Of a DNA stretch of 64,000 nucleotides, positions 50,801 through 63,600 are shown piece by piece. The translations under genes were made by a program, and so were the position numbers. The first letter of the stretch is position 1, and each line of letters begins with the position of its first letter. Location: contig CADCXC010000012.1 of NCBI GenBank assembly GCA_902806595.1, positions 1-64,000 of the forward strand. Direction: 5' to 3'. Under the pieces are notes generated by a model. That model searched no databases, was not told the DNA's origin, and worked only from the letters and a program-made list of their open reading frames with translations. Origin of the DNA: Pyrenopolyporus hunteri. Its lineage: Eukaryota; Ascomycota; Sordariomycetes; Xylariales; Hypoxylaceae.

Positions 50801-52306
50801 GGTCTTTGAGAGCTGCTCGACTTCTTGTTGCTCCGAAAAGTCGGTAGGAGTAGAACCCTCTTTCGAGAGGAGATGGAGCGACGTGACGTGAAAACGAGCG
50901 ATTGTCTCGAGGCAATATATTTGGTCTTTTATCTCGTCGCTCGTCATGGCGTACTTTTGGAATGAGAAGTCTATTCGGATGGCTCGAGTTCTGTCCCAGA
51001 GAAAGCTATGCCGTTGCGGTAGTAAGTCGTCCGATGAGACGAGGTCGATAAGATAATCCAGCGTGTTGCGGAGCATCCGGACGGATCGAACGTCCATGGG
51101 GAGAGGTGCATCTTGTCCGGCGGCCGATCGAGCAAGCCTCTTTACCATAAGAGAAGGCGTCGCGACAAGCTCCCCGTTCTCGTCCGTACTTTTCTCCGGG
51201 ACTTTGATATCATGCTCGACGATACGAGTTATCTGCTCCCACTCAGGACACATATCCTCGCAAATACCCTTAAATACGAGCGCCTCGTCGAGTCTTCGCT
51301 TCTTGTCGGGATCGTCAATCAAGCCAGCTCGCGTCAGAGATTTCCTCGCCTTTTCCCGATATGCCTTGTAAGATTCGCGAAATCGATCCATTGCATGTCG
51401 CTGCGCGTGGCTCCCTGGGTTCTCCGGCCATCGTGGTGGCCTAATCTTATCCTTCGCAAGCTGGTTTAGAATCTTCCTAGCAAATTCATCTCGATCCTGG
51501 CCGATCCTAGGCTTTCCTTGCATGCCATTTTCGAGCGCGGAGTCTTGGTTGCTGGTCTGGGCCGGTGAATGGGATCGGATAGAAGCGACTTGCGGATCTG
51601 GCGAATTTCGCGAGAATTTATTTCTTCGATGTACGTCGTTCTCGCTCTTCCGCTTTCCGTTTGCCCGGCTCGCGGGTGCTCGAGTCGCAGCGGTCGCCGG
51701 ATTTGCACTGCTTTGTCCTTGCTTTGGCCATGCCGGCTGAACATAGTCAGACGGTTTCTTTAGGCCGTTAGTGTTGGAAGTAGTTGAAGCCGCATTTCCA
51801 CCAGCGAACGATGGCATCTGTTTAGAAAAGGGATTCGGCGCTGAGGAGTTATTCTTGGAGCCTGCCGTCGAGTTGGATGCCTGCGTAAAACTAGGCTGGC
51901 CGAACGATGCGAATTTTGAGCCTGGAGCTGGTTGGCCGAATGGCGAAGAAGAGGGTGCTTGAACGCCATTGACGGCTGCTGGTGCCGAAAATGGGTTACG
52001 GGTGTTGGAGGACTGCGCGTTGTTAGGGCCGCCGAAGGGGTTAGGCTTTGGATCGAACGGGTTAGAAGCTGATCGGCCGTTCGGCGGCGCGGCGGCGCGC
52101 GCATGCTCGCTTGGTATCCGGGCTCCTTGCTTCGCTTCTCCTCCCGCCTGACTCGGACCTGATGGGATTTGCTTGGGTTGAAAAGGGTTCGAAGGGGGCG
52201 CTGCGGCGTTGTGTTGGGTTTGTGAGAAAGGGTTCACCTTAGGGGTAGCGAACGGATTGACGAGCTGTGCGGACGACGGGTTGCCGAAGGCTATATTGGG
52301 AGACAT
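47828..52306 (-). CDS. sac3: SAC3/GANP-family mRNA export scaffold (TREX-2)
   Basis: 1492 aa if translation starts at the ATG 52304-52306, which has A at -3. An ATG 15 bp upstream (52319-52321) is possible. Stop TAA at 47828-47830; no intron needed. The first ~340 residues are Asn-Pro-Phe and phenylalanine repeats (NPFATP, NPFSQ, NPFDP, NPFGG), suited to nuclear-pore contacts. The SAC3/GANP core begins at ~347 with GICEDMCPEWEQ and runs through VRMLRNTLDYLID, FLWDRTRAIRID and KDLTPPVLKQYLCTDTEEEA (~620). Next is a disordered stretch with SIF/SLF repeats. A long charged helix follows at ~1060-1175 (GDRGLMESQLEEFAIRSILE, then IERKRREEEEKLE), where yeast Sac3 binds Cdc31 and Sus1. The protein would organise TREX-2 at the nuclear pore, coupling transcription to mRNA export. 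It is convergent with the channel gene. Confidence 0.93.
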   Translation of the reverse strand: MSPNIAFGNPSSAQLVNPFATPKVNPFSQTQHNAAAPPSNPFQPKQIPSGPSQAGGEAKQGARIPSEHARAAAPPNGRSASNPFDPKPNPFGGPNNAQSSNTRNPFSAPAAVNGVQAPSSSPFGQPAPGSKFASFGQPSFTQASNSTAGSKNNSSAPNPFSKQMPSFAGGNAASTTSNTNGLKKPSDYVQPAWPKQGQSSANPATAATRAPASRANGKRKSENDVHRRNKFSRNSPDPQVASIRSHSPAQTSNQDSALENGMQGKPRIGQDRDEFARKILNQLAKDKIRPPRWPENPGSHAQRHAMDRFRESYKAYREKARKSLTRAGLIDDPDKKRRLDEALVFKGICEDMCPEWEQITRIVEHDIKVPEKSTDENGELVATPSLMVKRLARSAAGQDAPLPMDVRSVRMLRNTLDYLIDLVSSDDLLPQRHSFLWDRTRAIRIDFSFQKYAMTSDEIKDQIYCLETIARFHVTSLHLLSKEGSTPTDFSEQQEVEQLSKTLISLMEVYDDCRHQGIKCENEPEFRGYFIVFNAYNPGLMERIDGWDHQFAGTDGIKSAVAIVQCIDNIRKLQGPLSPEAYSPLAVDVISIFFKLIAQPSVSYTMACFAEIHFNSVRKGIVKVIRKAFSRPRYGPKDLTPPVLKQYLCTDTEEEAVKFFKDHGFQFHDDGYAILNPSPEFVDSRVPHSFSGDIVERKRSGRSLPEVIRSTVFEDNTATTASVGPSLGDRISEEEDSLFVSDSQDVSPTDSNDRKYEAINNEPTLNAHPTQQTFGSHLAVGSTSSSPFTQPPALSFSNVGSAPENQSPTSIFAQYGRDAKTPTASFPSFNSAGAVPPAPSGQPHASIFSQASDDIGSKALNTISPNSSKTTPFDNAANAQVNTEATKQAHTESSITQPLLPNAKKVTFGDVITIGQASAPTNNVAAPDLFNSQLRQGGDKQATVSPSTAFNSAPFSALLPNTSGPSKKDGLQASTPQVAPTTQTPGPSAFGSLQPASAPPTSSLFSSDQLSTISEAGERPPPTQPSIFQHQATGPSLASQQSNSANISTPRNTVQSDPMRDFTRWFVCGDRGLMESQLEEFAIRSILESVWDEFHTAEIERKRREEEEKLETKIRNFRENILRVKYFYRWHDGFRKRQRIRRMKEEKEKARQWRLPANVAKRERAAKEEQERIIQETKDSMLRRSQNKVNGTAQLRASTARASIGSGLELSSPHLRAQSVEDALLATGIFKGVKDEKAAARFAASDFDVAAQTDVLLEKKMRLRSENRSRLARGLRPLKELPEPKAYKGGSKTAMLRARCLGNDGDSMSVSSGSLRNSTFSSSYRSSVGYKSSRVTKPRSRVSDPYWALKARGLVRMPNGEFLHESIALPMLQKGERIPGFGDYGLPAAKPTTPSQSPPPPMSGFSSPPMPTNELQGSRLSSTSSAAESQKRKRHADGDASPNGIELSTGVKRARNGDARPNSLVNADEHLADIASFMEMVEGRVSELRFPS

Positions 52307-53374
52307 AGTGTCAGTGTTCATGAAGCATCCTCGTATCCCCCGCTCCAATATCACATCATCTTCTAACGCTTTAACGTGTTTGTCGCGCGGTCCTATTCCC
52401 TTCGTCGAGTATGAGGTCGGTAGGGATTCGACGGTAGCGAGGGCGAGCGAGTCATTGGCAGCAAATGTAGGTAGGTAGCTTTTATCGTCGGGTAAGGAAA
52501 GCCATTTCTACTTACGGTTCGTAGGTGGGTTCGGCGCTTGGCCCCAGCCTCCCTGTCTCTGGGGATTAAGCATGGCGCTTTATCGCGATGCTTGGTGTAT
52601 TGCTTGTCATGGAGGATGAAAGATTCGAGTTTGGCCACGAAATTGTAGACTAGGGCGAGCCGGGTCGAACAAGTGATGGAGGCACAAAGGAACCGTCCCT
52701 GTGGTCCACAAGGGAACGCCGCACTGACCAGGTGGGAAGCGCGGACAAAGAGCGCGTGCAAAGTAGGGAGGACATGCAAGAAAGAAAAAAATAAGAGGTG
52801 TTAAGGCCCCCGTATTATGGAGAGTGATGCAGGAGTAACAAATGACAAATGTGGGAGAAAGTCGTGTGGTGTGTTTGTATTCTTTGGAAGTGGTGATTTC
52901 TGCTCGTGCTAAGTCGAGCTAAGAATTGGCGGCGTTGCGATCATCAACGCGGCACGGCACTGAAGTTCTGCAACCGGAAACTGGGAGCTGGATTCCTGCC
53001 TGATTTGACCGCCTTGACTTTGCCTGGAAAGGGATTAGGCTGTCAAGCTAGCGCTCAGGTATCGAGTGATGCGATGATGTATTTTCGTCTTTTGTATTTA
53101 TACGTGATGTAGAGGGGAAGTACTTCGAAAATCCTTTGCGTGTATATAGGTGGTTGTATGTTGAGGGTAACAGCGAAAAAAGCACGGCTGGCTTACCTAA
53201 GGCCGTGGGTAAAAGAACAGGTACTTAAGTACCTGGTACTTAGGTAAGCACCACTATGAAACTTGCAAGCTACCTACCTACCTAATATACCTATTTTGGT
53301 ACGGCCCGTGCATAGACTACTTAGGTAAGACTCGGTGCTAAGTAGACATTATGTTTCCTTCCCTGTAGGACGGC
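52307..53374. other. Upstream region of SAC3, up to the second RIP block
   Basis: Contains the SAC3 promoter and 5' untranslated region. GTAGGTAGGTAG occurs near 52470 and TACCTACCTACC-type motifs cluster at 53219-53297. Short frames on both strands (52393-52779 minus, 52906-53112 plus) show no domain. Composition stays normal to the block edge. Confidence 0.4.
53219..53297. repeat. Cluster of GGTACTTAAGTACC and TACCTACCTACC motifs
   Basis: Several short palindromic or tandem GGTACTTAGGTAAG and CTACCTACCTAC units lie within 80 bp, about 80 bp outside the edge of the second AT-rich block. Same motif family as elsewhere in the gene-bearing DNA. Confidence 0.5.
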
Positions 53375-53411
53375 TGGCTATTTGTTATGAAACCGCCAAC
53401 CCGTTAAAACG
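53375..53411 (+). repeat. Terminal-repeat-like edge of the second AT-rich block
   Basis: TGGCTATTTG..., then AAACCGCCAACCCGTTAAAAC, agrees at 18 of 21 bases with AAACCGCTAAACCGCTAAAAC of the left end of the first block. TGGCTATTTG resembles TGGGCCATTTG of its right end. The orientation is that of a left end, with the AT-rich DNA on the inner side. Confidence 0.6.
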
Positions 53412-56400
53412 TTAGAAAAAAAGATAACATAAGTTATATATACGATAAACGACTAAAAAAAAAAAATAATATAATCGTATATTTAGGTTAATATAATTAA
53501 TATAATACGAAAAAAAATAATATAATATTAAAAATATTTAAATTAATATAATAATTTAATTTTATTAAATAATCGATATTATAATAATATAATTTCGTAT
53601 TAAAATATTTATTATAATAATAATAAAAATAAATATATTTTTATTAAATATTTCGTCGTTTTATATAACGAATATTTAAAATATAATTTTTAAAAATAAT
53701 ATATTTATCGATTAATATAAAATTAAATCGTTTATAATTTTTATATATATATAATTTAATTTATTTTATTTATTTCGTATTTTTTATTATATAATCGTAT
53801 AATAATTAATCGGTTATTAATTAACGATTTTTTATTCGTTTAATAAATTTCGAAATATTAAACGTTTTTATCGTCGATATATTTTTATAAAATCGTAATT
53901 TATTATATTATATATTATATTTTATTATAACGTTTTATAATTTTAATTATAAAAAACGTTATTATATATTTAAATATTTATTATTATTATCGATTTTTTA
54001 AAATTCGTATATTTTTATAAATTAATAAAATTATTATAAATGCGAGATAATATAAAATAAAATTTTATTTTATTATTAATTTTTTTAATATTAATTTTTT
54101 TAATTTTAATATTATACGGTTATTTAATCGTTTAAATATTTAATAACGAAATTTAAAACGATTTTATTATTTTATTCGTTATATTATTTTTTAAATTACG
54201 ATTTTTTATATTTTATTTACGATTTTTTAAATATCGATTCGTATTAATAATATATTAACGATATAATTTTATAATAAGTTTCGATTAATAATAATAAAAT
54301 TTTACATTTAATTATCGATACGTAATTTTATTATATAATCATTTTATTAAAATTTATTTTTTATTTTTATTTAATTTTATATAATTTATAAAACGATTAA
54401 TTAAATATTTTCGTTAAATTTTATTTTATTTTTTTTTTAACGTTATTCGTTTAATTTATTATTTTTAACGTATTTATTTTACTTCGTATTTTTTTTTTAT
54501 TTTTTTACATTTCGATTTATAATTTTATTTTATTTTTAATTTAATTATTAATTTTTAATTAATTCGAAAATATTAAAAACGCTTTTTAATAAAACCTTCG
54601 AAATATTTATATTTTTTTTAATATATAATATTATTAATGTTTTTTAATATAATTTATAATATATCGTTTATATATAATAAATAATTTTTCGAAATTAATT
54701 TTTTAAAATTATTAAATTTACATTATAATAATAATAAATATTATAAGAAAAAATATTTATTATTTTACTACGATTTATTTTATTTAATATTTAATTTAAA
54801 ATACCGTTTTTTTTTTATATATACCCATATAAATATAAATATATTTTTCGATTTATTTAATAATCGTAAAAAATTTTTTTTTATTTTTATAAAATATCTA
54901 TAAATTAAAATTTTTTTATTATTTATAAAACGTTTATTTTCGAAAAAATAACACGATTTAATCGATAAAATTTATTTAATTCTTATAAAAAAACTTCGAT
55001 TAATTAAATTTAAGTTCGATTCGATACGATTTGATGTCGAAAATTTTAATTTTAATTATAAACGTATTATATTTTAAAAGACGAAATTATTAATTAAAGT
55101 ATAATAAATAATAAAACCGTTATAATTTAAAATTTAACTTTATATATTTATATAAAATATTTAATAATAATTAACTTTAATCGCATTTAAATATACTTTC
55201 GTTTTATTATTACAAAACTACGTTTTTAACGATACTTTTAAATTAATTTTTTAAATCGTTTTTATATAATTTATACGTTTTAATATTAATTAAAAAAATT
55301 AAAAAATCCTTTCGTTTTAATCGAAAATTTTAATATTAATCGTTTTAATTTTATAAATTATTATTTAAACTTTAATTTATTTTTATCGAAAAAATTTAAA
55401 AAAACTTCGAACGATTATAAAACTTTAAAAATATCGTTTATAAATTTTATTAATAAAACGTTTACGCCGTCGATATACGAAATAAACGAAGTTATTAAAT
55501 TTTAAAAATTTACTCGAATTACGATAACGTAAATAAAATTAAAAAAATATATATAAATTATTTCGAATCTAAAATTTTATATTTTTTATTTTAAACTTAA
55601 TAATATTTTTTTTAATAATATATTTCGCGATGTTTTAATTAATATTATTATAATTATTAATAAAATTAAAAAAAAATATCTTTATTTTTCGCCGTTATAA
55701 AAAAAAATTTAATTTTTACGGTTATTATTAATCGATTTAAAAAGTTCGGTAAAAAATAAATTTTCGAATAAATTGAAATAAAAAAAGTTTTATTTTTAAA
55801 TAATTAAATTAAGTGAAAATTATATAAAAATATCGTAATTAATAAAAATATCGTCGAAGTTTATATTTAATATTATATTAATGGAAAAAAAGGTAAAAAA
55901 AACCTTCGACGATTATTTATTCGAAAAAGTATAAGAATTTATAAGTCGCCGATTTAAACGTTTTAATAAAATATTTATTTATTGTAAAATCGTTTTTTTA
56001 AAATTATTAACATCGATAAAATTTCTTTATTCGAAGTTCGATATGTTTTAAAATAATATATTTATATAATTCGAATAATTTTAATTTTTTAAATATATAA
56101 ATAAGTTAGTTAAAACTTATATTATTATTAATTTTTTATTTTTAATTATTAAATATAAAAATTTCGATATTAATATTTTTCAATTTTTATCGATTATTTA
56201 AAATTAAATTATTTTAAAATACATTATTTATTTTAATATTATTTAAAAATTATATTAATATGTAAAAAAAAATCGTTATTTTTTATTATTTATTACTATT
56301 ACTTTTAATATTATATCGAATAATATAAAAATACGATTTTATATATTTTAATGAAATTTAAATAAAATTTATAATAAATATTTTATTATTTATTTCGTCG

Positions 56401-56564
56401 ACATTTTTATATTATCGAAAGTAAAATAATATAAACGATTATATATATATATTATTAATATATTTATATAAATAAAAGAAAAAAAAAATATATTAAATAT
56501 TATAATTATATTATTTCGTTTTAATTTATTTTTAAATATAATAATAAAAATAATAAATATAAAT

Positions 56565-56735
56565 AATAATAACGTAATAAATTCGAAAGGTTCGTCGAAT
56601 TCGAAATAATTAACTTTAAACGATAATAACGTAATAAATCCGAAAAATTCGTCGAATTTAAAATAACCGACTTTAAACGATAATAATGTAATAAATCGAG
56701 GAAATTTATTAAATTTAAAACGATCGATTTTAAAT
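56565..56735. repeat. 57-bp tandem repeat, three units
   Basis: Units start at about 56565, 56622 and 56679. Each reads GATAATAACGTAATAAATYCG, then a CGTCGAATT block, then ACTTTAAAC. The third unit is more diverged. Confidence 0.7.
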
Positions 56736-59700
56736 ATATCGTTAAATTATTTTAAATTTTTAATACGATTTATATATTTTTTAAACGATATATCTTATTT
56801 AAAAAATAATAAAATATAAAAACGTAAAATTAATAATAAAAAGTTATTACGTTTTTAAATAAATTAATAAAATATAATAATTTTAAAAGTTTATATAAAA
56901 TTTACGAAATTATATTTAATAAAAAAATAATTACAAATTCAAGTTTAATTAAAATTATAATTTAAAATAAAAGTATTTATATTTTCGTTTTAATTTTAAT
57001 ATTTTCTTTAAATTAAAGTTATAAATTTATTTATTTTTTATTTAATATAACGATATAAAATATATTATAAATTATATAATTTTTTATTTTTTAATAAATT
57101 TTTATTTTATAAAAAAACTTTTAAACTTTTATTATCGACGTTAAATTCGTTATTTTTTTTTATATTTTAACTTCGTTAATTTAAAAAATATAACGATAAT
57201 AAACGATCTCGTAAATCGATATAAATTTAAGGTTTTAATGTTACGAAATATCGATAAAACGTATTTCGTAATTCGAAACCGATTAAAAATATTATTTAAT
57301 TAATATTTAATTTTAAAATATTAATACGTTTACCGCGTTAATTAATATATTTATCCCCGTTATATTTCGAAAATTTAATCGATTTAATATTTAATAAATT
57401 AATTATTTCGTTAAAAATTTTAATTCGAATTTATCGATTTAATAAACTTTTTATCGTATTTCGAAATTTCTTTATAAAAAGTCGTAATTATTATAAATCG
57501 TTCGATAATTTAATTAATATATTTCGAGTTTTTACAAGTTAAAGCGAAATCGAACATAATAATTTTATTAAAATATATCGAAATTTATTTAATTAATTAT
57601 TAAATAATAATAATATTTTCGTATACGGTTATTTTTTTTAAACGAAATCGTAATAAAATAATTTTAAGGTTTATAAAATACGTATATTTATATTAAATAT
57701 ATAATTTAATTCGTTACGTAATTAATTTAATTATCGTTAAATTATATTTTTTTTTATATTTATATCATTATTTTAATTAATTTAATCGTTAAATTTTTTT
57801 TTTATAAATATTCGAATAAAATCGATAATTATTAAATTATAAATTTAAAAATTCGATTATTTTATAATATAATAAAAAATATTACGTTTTTAAACGTTTT
57901 TATTATTAATTATAAATAAAGTTAATTTATTTTCGATTAATTATTATTATAAATATTAAAACGCGACGTTAAATTAAATTTCGTAATTATAAAATTATAA
58001 ATCGATAAAAATTTAATATCGACGATAATAATTATAAATTAAAACTACGAAATAATTATTTACATCTATAAATCGAATTAAATATATTATTAATTTTACG
58101 TTTAATATCGTATTTTTATTTTTTTTAAATAAAAGCGATACGACGTTTCGATTAAATATAATATAATTTAAAGTTTAAAAAAAATTATATTAATATTATA
58201 TATTTTTTTAGATTATTTAAAAAAATAATCGAAAATTAAAATCGAATAAATATTTTTTTTTATTAATTTTTTTTATTATATTATAATAAATTATTAAACG
58301 ATTTTATTATATTTTTAATAATATATTCGAGCGTAATTTAAATTTATTTAATAAGAAATATTTTTATATTTTAATATAATTTATATTATCGAAAAAAAAA
58401 AACGTTAAACGATTACGTATAAAATAATCGAATTATATAACCGGCTTTTATTTTAAAATACCGGGAAATGTTTATAAAAAAGTAAAATATTTCGAATAAT
58501 AAACGTTATATAATTTATTTTATAAAAAAAATAACGTTCGAAATAATTATAATAAAAAAAATTTAAACTTTTTTTTTCGTATTACGTTAAAATTTATTTT
58601 ATTATTAAATAATTTCCTTTAATTTATTATTAAATTTATATAAAAACCGTTAAATTTAATATTATATTATAAAATAAATTTTATTTCTTATTCGTTATAT
58701 AAATTTTTAAATAAAATTTCGAATCGAAATATATATTATTTATATTTATTATATTATAAATAGGTAAGTATTTAAATAAATACTTATTTATTTATTTTTT
58801 TATTTAAATAAATATTTATTTATATATAAGGGTAAATATTTATATAAATTTACTTTTTAAATTTTTTTTAAAAAATTAATTATACTTTTTATTATAATAA
58901 ATAAAAAGTAAAGTATAAAATATAAATTCAATTAATTAAAACGAAGATAAATTTAATTTATATTAATAATAAACGAATAAATTAAATAATATTAATATAA
59001 AACGGTAATATAAAAATTTAAATATTTTTTATATATATAAATATTTAATTATTTATATCGGTTAAAAAAAAATTAATTAATATATATTAACGTTTTAATT
59101 AATTATAATATAAATACCATATATATAATTATTAAAAATTCGAATATTTTTAATATAATATAATATTATTTAATTTATTACGCGTAATTCGCGATATATT
59201 TTTAAAATGTAAAAATAAAAAATATAATATAATTTTTAATTTTTAATATAATTACTACGATATTACCTCGCATAATAACGATATTTTATTAAACGGTTAA
59301 TTTAATTTATAATCGTTATTTAATAATTTATACTTTAATTAAAAAACCTTTTTTTTATTAATATATTTTTTTAAAATTTTTATTAATACGATTATAATTT
59401 AAACCTACGTATTTTTTATATATATATATATATATCGAATATTTTATTAAAATTAAATTATATTTAAAATAACGATTAATCGAACCGTATCGACGTAAAT
59501 TATTAATTATTTAAAGTATTAAAATAATTAAAAACATTACGTATATAAATAAATTAAAAGTTATATATAAACGTACGAGTTAAATATTTAAATATTTCGA
59601 ATATTTATTTATTATACGTATCGAAAAAAAAAAATCGAATTAAATAAATAATTATATTAAAAAAAATTTATAATTTTTTATAATTTTTATTTTATTCGAA

Positions 59701-60525
59701 TTTATAATAAAATTAAAATTAATTTAATATATTATTTACTTTATTAATATAACGTTATTTTAATTATTTAAATAAAAAAAAATATATATTTTTTTTATAT
59801 AAATAACTTTCGAAAAATACGTTAACGGATTAATTTTCGATTTAATTAAATTAAAAAATTTTAAAATTTAAAAGTTATAAATTCGAATTTAATATAATTT
59901 AAATTATTATAAATTTTTTTATTAATTATTTTATAATTACATATCGTTAAATAAAAAATTTTATTACGTTATTTACGTATATAAATTCGAAAGGAAAAGT
60001 TAAAATATATATTACGAATGAAAAATCGACCTAAATTAAAAAAATACGTTTTAAAAAATAATTAATTTAAATTCGAAAATAAAAAACGTTTTATTAAAAT
60101 ACCCGAAATAAATACGTCGAATATACGTTGAAACGACTCGAAATTATTCGTTTAATTATTATATATATTAATTATTATATAATTTTTATCGTTTTTAAAA
60201 TTTATTAATTATAAGTAAAAAATAATATAATACGATTTCGTATTAAAAATACGATAAACGATATCGTAATACGATAAATAAATTAAATTTTAACTTTTTT
60301 ACTTTAATTATATAACCGTTTTTCGAGTATATTAACCTAAAAAGGTAATATAAAAATGGATATATTAATTACGTTTAAAGTAAAGAAAATTTTTATATTT
60401 ATAATAATAACACTTATAAATTATACGTAAATATATTTATAATATTAAAAAAATTAAATTTAATAAATTTCTTTCGAAAATTACGTATTTAAAATTAATT
60501 AAATAATATTTATTAAATCGTTTAA

Positions 60526-60615
60526 TAATAATATATAAAATAATAATATATAAAATAATAATATATAAAATAATAATATATAAAATAATAATATATAAAA
60601 TAATAATATATAAAA
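60526..60615. repeat. 15-bp tandem repeat, six identical units
   Basis: TAATAATATATAAAA is repeated six times without a mismatch, inside otherwise degenerate AT-rich DNA. This suggests recent expansion after RIP. Confidence 0.85.
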
Positions 60616-63600
60616 TAATAAAATAACTTATTTAATTTAAATTATTTATTATAATAAAAATAATATTATTAAAAATTTATAAAAAATTAAAAACAATAAA
60701 TAAATCGATGTTTAAATTATTTATTTTTATGATTTAATAATAAATTAATTCGTTAAAAATAAATAATTATTTTAAATAATATATTTTTAAAAATTATTTA
60801 TAAAATAATATATAAAATAATTAATTATTAAATAAATAATCGAAAAATAATATATTTTAATAAATTTTTATATATTATAATAAATAAATTTTCGATTAAC
60901 GTATTTTTTAAAAGTAAAAATTAAGATTATATTTTTAATAAATTAAATATATACGTATATATTTAAATATATTAAATAAAATAAATAATTTTAACTTTAT
61001 TTCGAATTATAAAATTAATATTAATAAATAAATCGAAAATATTATATTTATTTAATGTTTATTTAATTTTACGTTTTTTAATAATAATATAAAATATACG
61101 TTTTAATTAAAGTTTTAAAAAAGCTTTTACGTTAAAAAAATTATTTTTAAATATCGTCGATTATTTATTTTTAATGTTTATTATTATAATTAACGGTATA
61201 TTTTTTTTAATATTTAATATTAAATTTTTTTAAAGTAATTATAATTACGTTAAAAAAGTTAAATCTTCGTTTTATACCTTTTAATTTATAACTTTTTATA
61301 AAACGTTATAATTTAAATAAAATAAAAAAATAAAAATAAGTTTTATTATATTTATATTTTACCCGTTAAATTCGAATAAAAACGTTACGATAAATAATAT
61401 TAACGATTTAATTAATTCGTAAATAAAAACGTTAAATACGAATAAAAAATTTTTTTAAGTTATAATCGAATTTAATTACGACGATAAAAGCGTTAATTAA
61501 CTATTTTTTAAATGTATTTAATTCGATTTTAAAAAAATAATTTCTTTAATAAAAAAAAAATCGTCGTTATTTTATTTAATTTTTTTAAAATTTACGTCGT
61601 CGTTTAATATTAATATAATTAAACGTCGAATAGATACGATATTTTTTTAAATTATATTAAATTATACCTAAATAATATAAAAATACGAAATTTTTATTTA
61701 TTTTTTTAATATATTATTTTTTATATTATTAAAACGTATAATATATTTTTTCAAAAAAAAAATAAATATTTTCGACGTAAAATATTTTAACGATTTTTTT
61801 CGAAATTTATACGTAGTAAAAAAATCCATTAATATACGTAATATTATTTAAAATTTAAAAAATAATAAATCGTAAAATTAAACATTATTATTTATATTTA
61901 TAAATTATTAATTAATCGAAATCTACGGGGTAAACGTTACGAAAAAAAAAAAACGCGTTTTTATAAACGAAAATATCGTAAAAAAAAAACGAATATTTTT
62001 ATAAGTAAAAATACCGTAAAAAAAAAAAATAAATATTTTTATTAATAAAAAATTTATAAAAAGATAATCTTTTATCGGCGGGGGCATTTTAAAAGAAAAA
62101 ATTTTCGTTTATAAAAACGTTATAAAAAAAAAAATCGATTATTTTTCGCGATATCGATATAATAAAAAGTAAAAGTATAAATATTTTTTTTATCAATATT
62201 ATCGATATTAAATTATTAACTTCGTATCGGTAAATTATTACGTAAGTTTTATACGTTTTATATAACGTAATAATTTTTATTTTTTATTAAAATATTTTAA
62301 AGTTATAAAAATCGTTAACCGTTAATAATTTATAAAATTTAATGTTAATTATATTAACGAAAGTTTTTATTTTTTAAATATATTAAGTAAATTTATAAAA
62401 ACGACTTTTTCGAAAATTTTTCATAAGTTATATTAATATTTTTTAATAATATATTCGACGAAAAATTATTATAAAAAAAAATATAAAAATTTATAAAAAT
62501 TTAAATAAATAAAATTATTATTATATATAAATTAATTTTATTTAATAAATATTTAAATAAATATATATAATTAATATATATATTTAAAAACTTTTTCGAT
62601 TAATTTATATATTTTTTTATTCGATTTATTTACGAAATAAAATTTATAAATAATAATAAATAATTTAAAATATTTTAAATTATTAAATCGATCGAAAAAA
62701 AAAAAATTTAATATTTATATTTTAATATATTTTTATTTCGTTTATTAATATTTATTTAAAATTTTTATATTTATTAAATTTAAATTATAAACGTTAAAAC
62801 GAAAATTATTAAATTTAAATTCGATTAATTTAAATTTAAATTTTTATTATCGTTAATTAAAAAAGTTTTTATTTTATATAAATATAATTATATTCGATTT
62901 TTATATAATATTAATAAATACGTACGTAATAAAATTAAAAGAAATAATAATAAAAGTAAATAACGATAAAATAATAAAATTAAAATTAATCTATTATTAA
63001 TATCTAAAAAAAAAATTATTTATTTAAATATAGACGCGAAAACGCACCTATATATAATAAAAATATATAAATATTTTTTTCCTTTTATAATACGTATCGA
63101 ATTAAATATTAAATTAAATACGTATATTTTATTATTTAATTATTACTTATTTTATTTTTTTTTCGTAATTAATTAGTCGCGAATTATTCAATCGTTTTAC
63201 GTTTTATCCATTTTTTTAATTATAAATTAATTTAATTATTTTTTATTAATATTTTTATAACTTTATTTAATAACGTTTTTATTATCGCGTTAATTAAGTT
63301 ATAAATACCGTAGATTTAATAAATATTATCAATCTTTCAATTTTCGTAAAACTATCGTAAAATTATTAAATTAATTATTAATCGTTTTTCGTTAATATTT
63401 CTTATTTATATTAAATATTAATATAAAAAAAATAAATCGATATATAAAATAAACGATATTTTAAATAATAAAAAACACTTTAAAATAATGTTAATTATAT
63501 AATAAATAATATATTTAATATCGAACCTTTAAACCATTTCGTAAATTTCGTTAATAAATACGTTACGCATTATACGTTTATATTTAATAAAGGATTAATA

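Noticed and set aside
52307..52354. Extension of SAC3 by 16 residues upstream of the chosen ATG
   Set aside because: The first codon of that extension is GTG, not a usual nuclear start; the ATG at 52319 lacks a purine at -3, so 52304-52306 was preferred.
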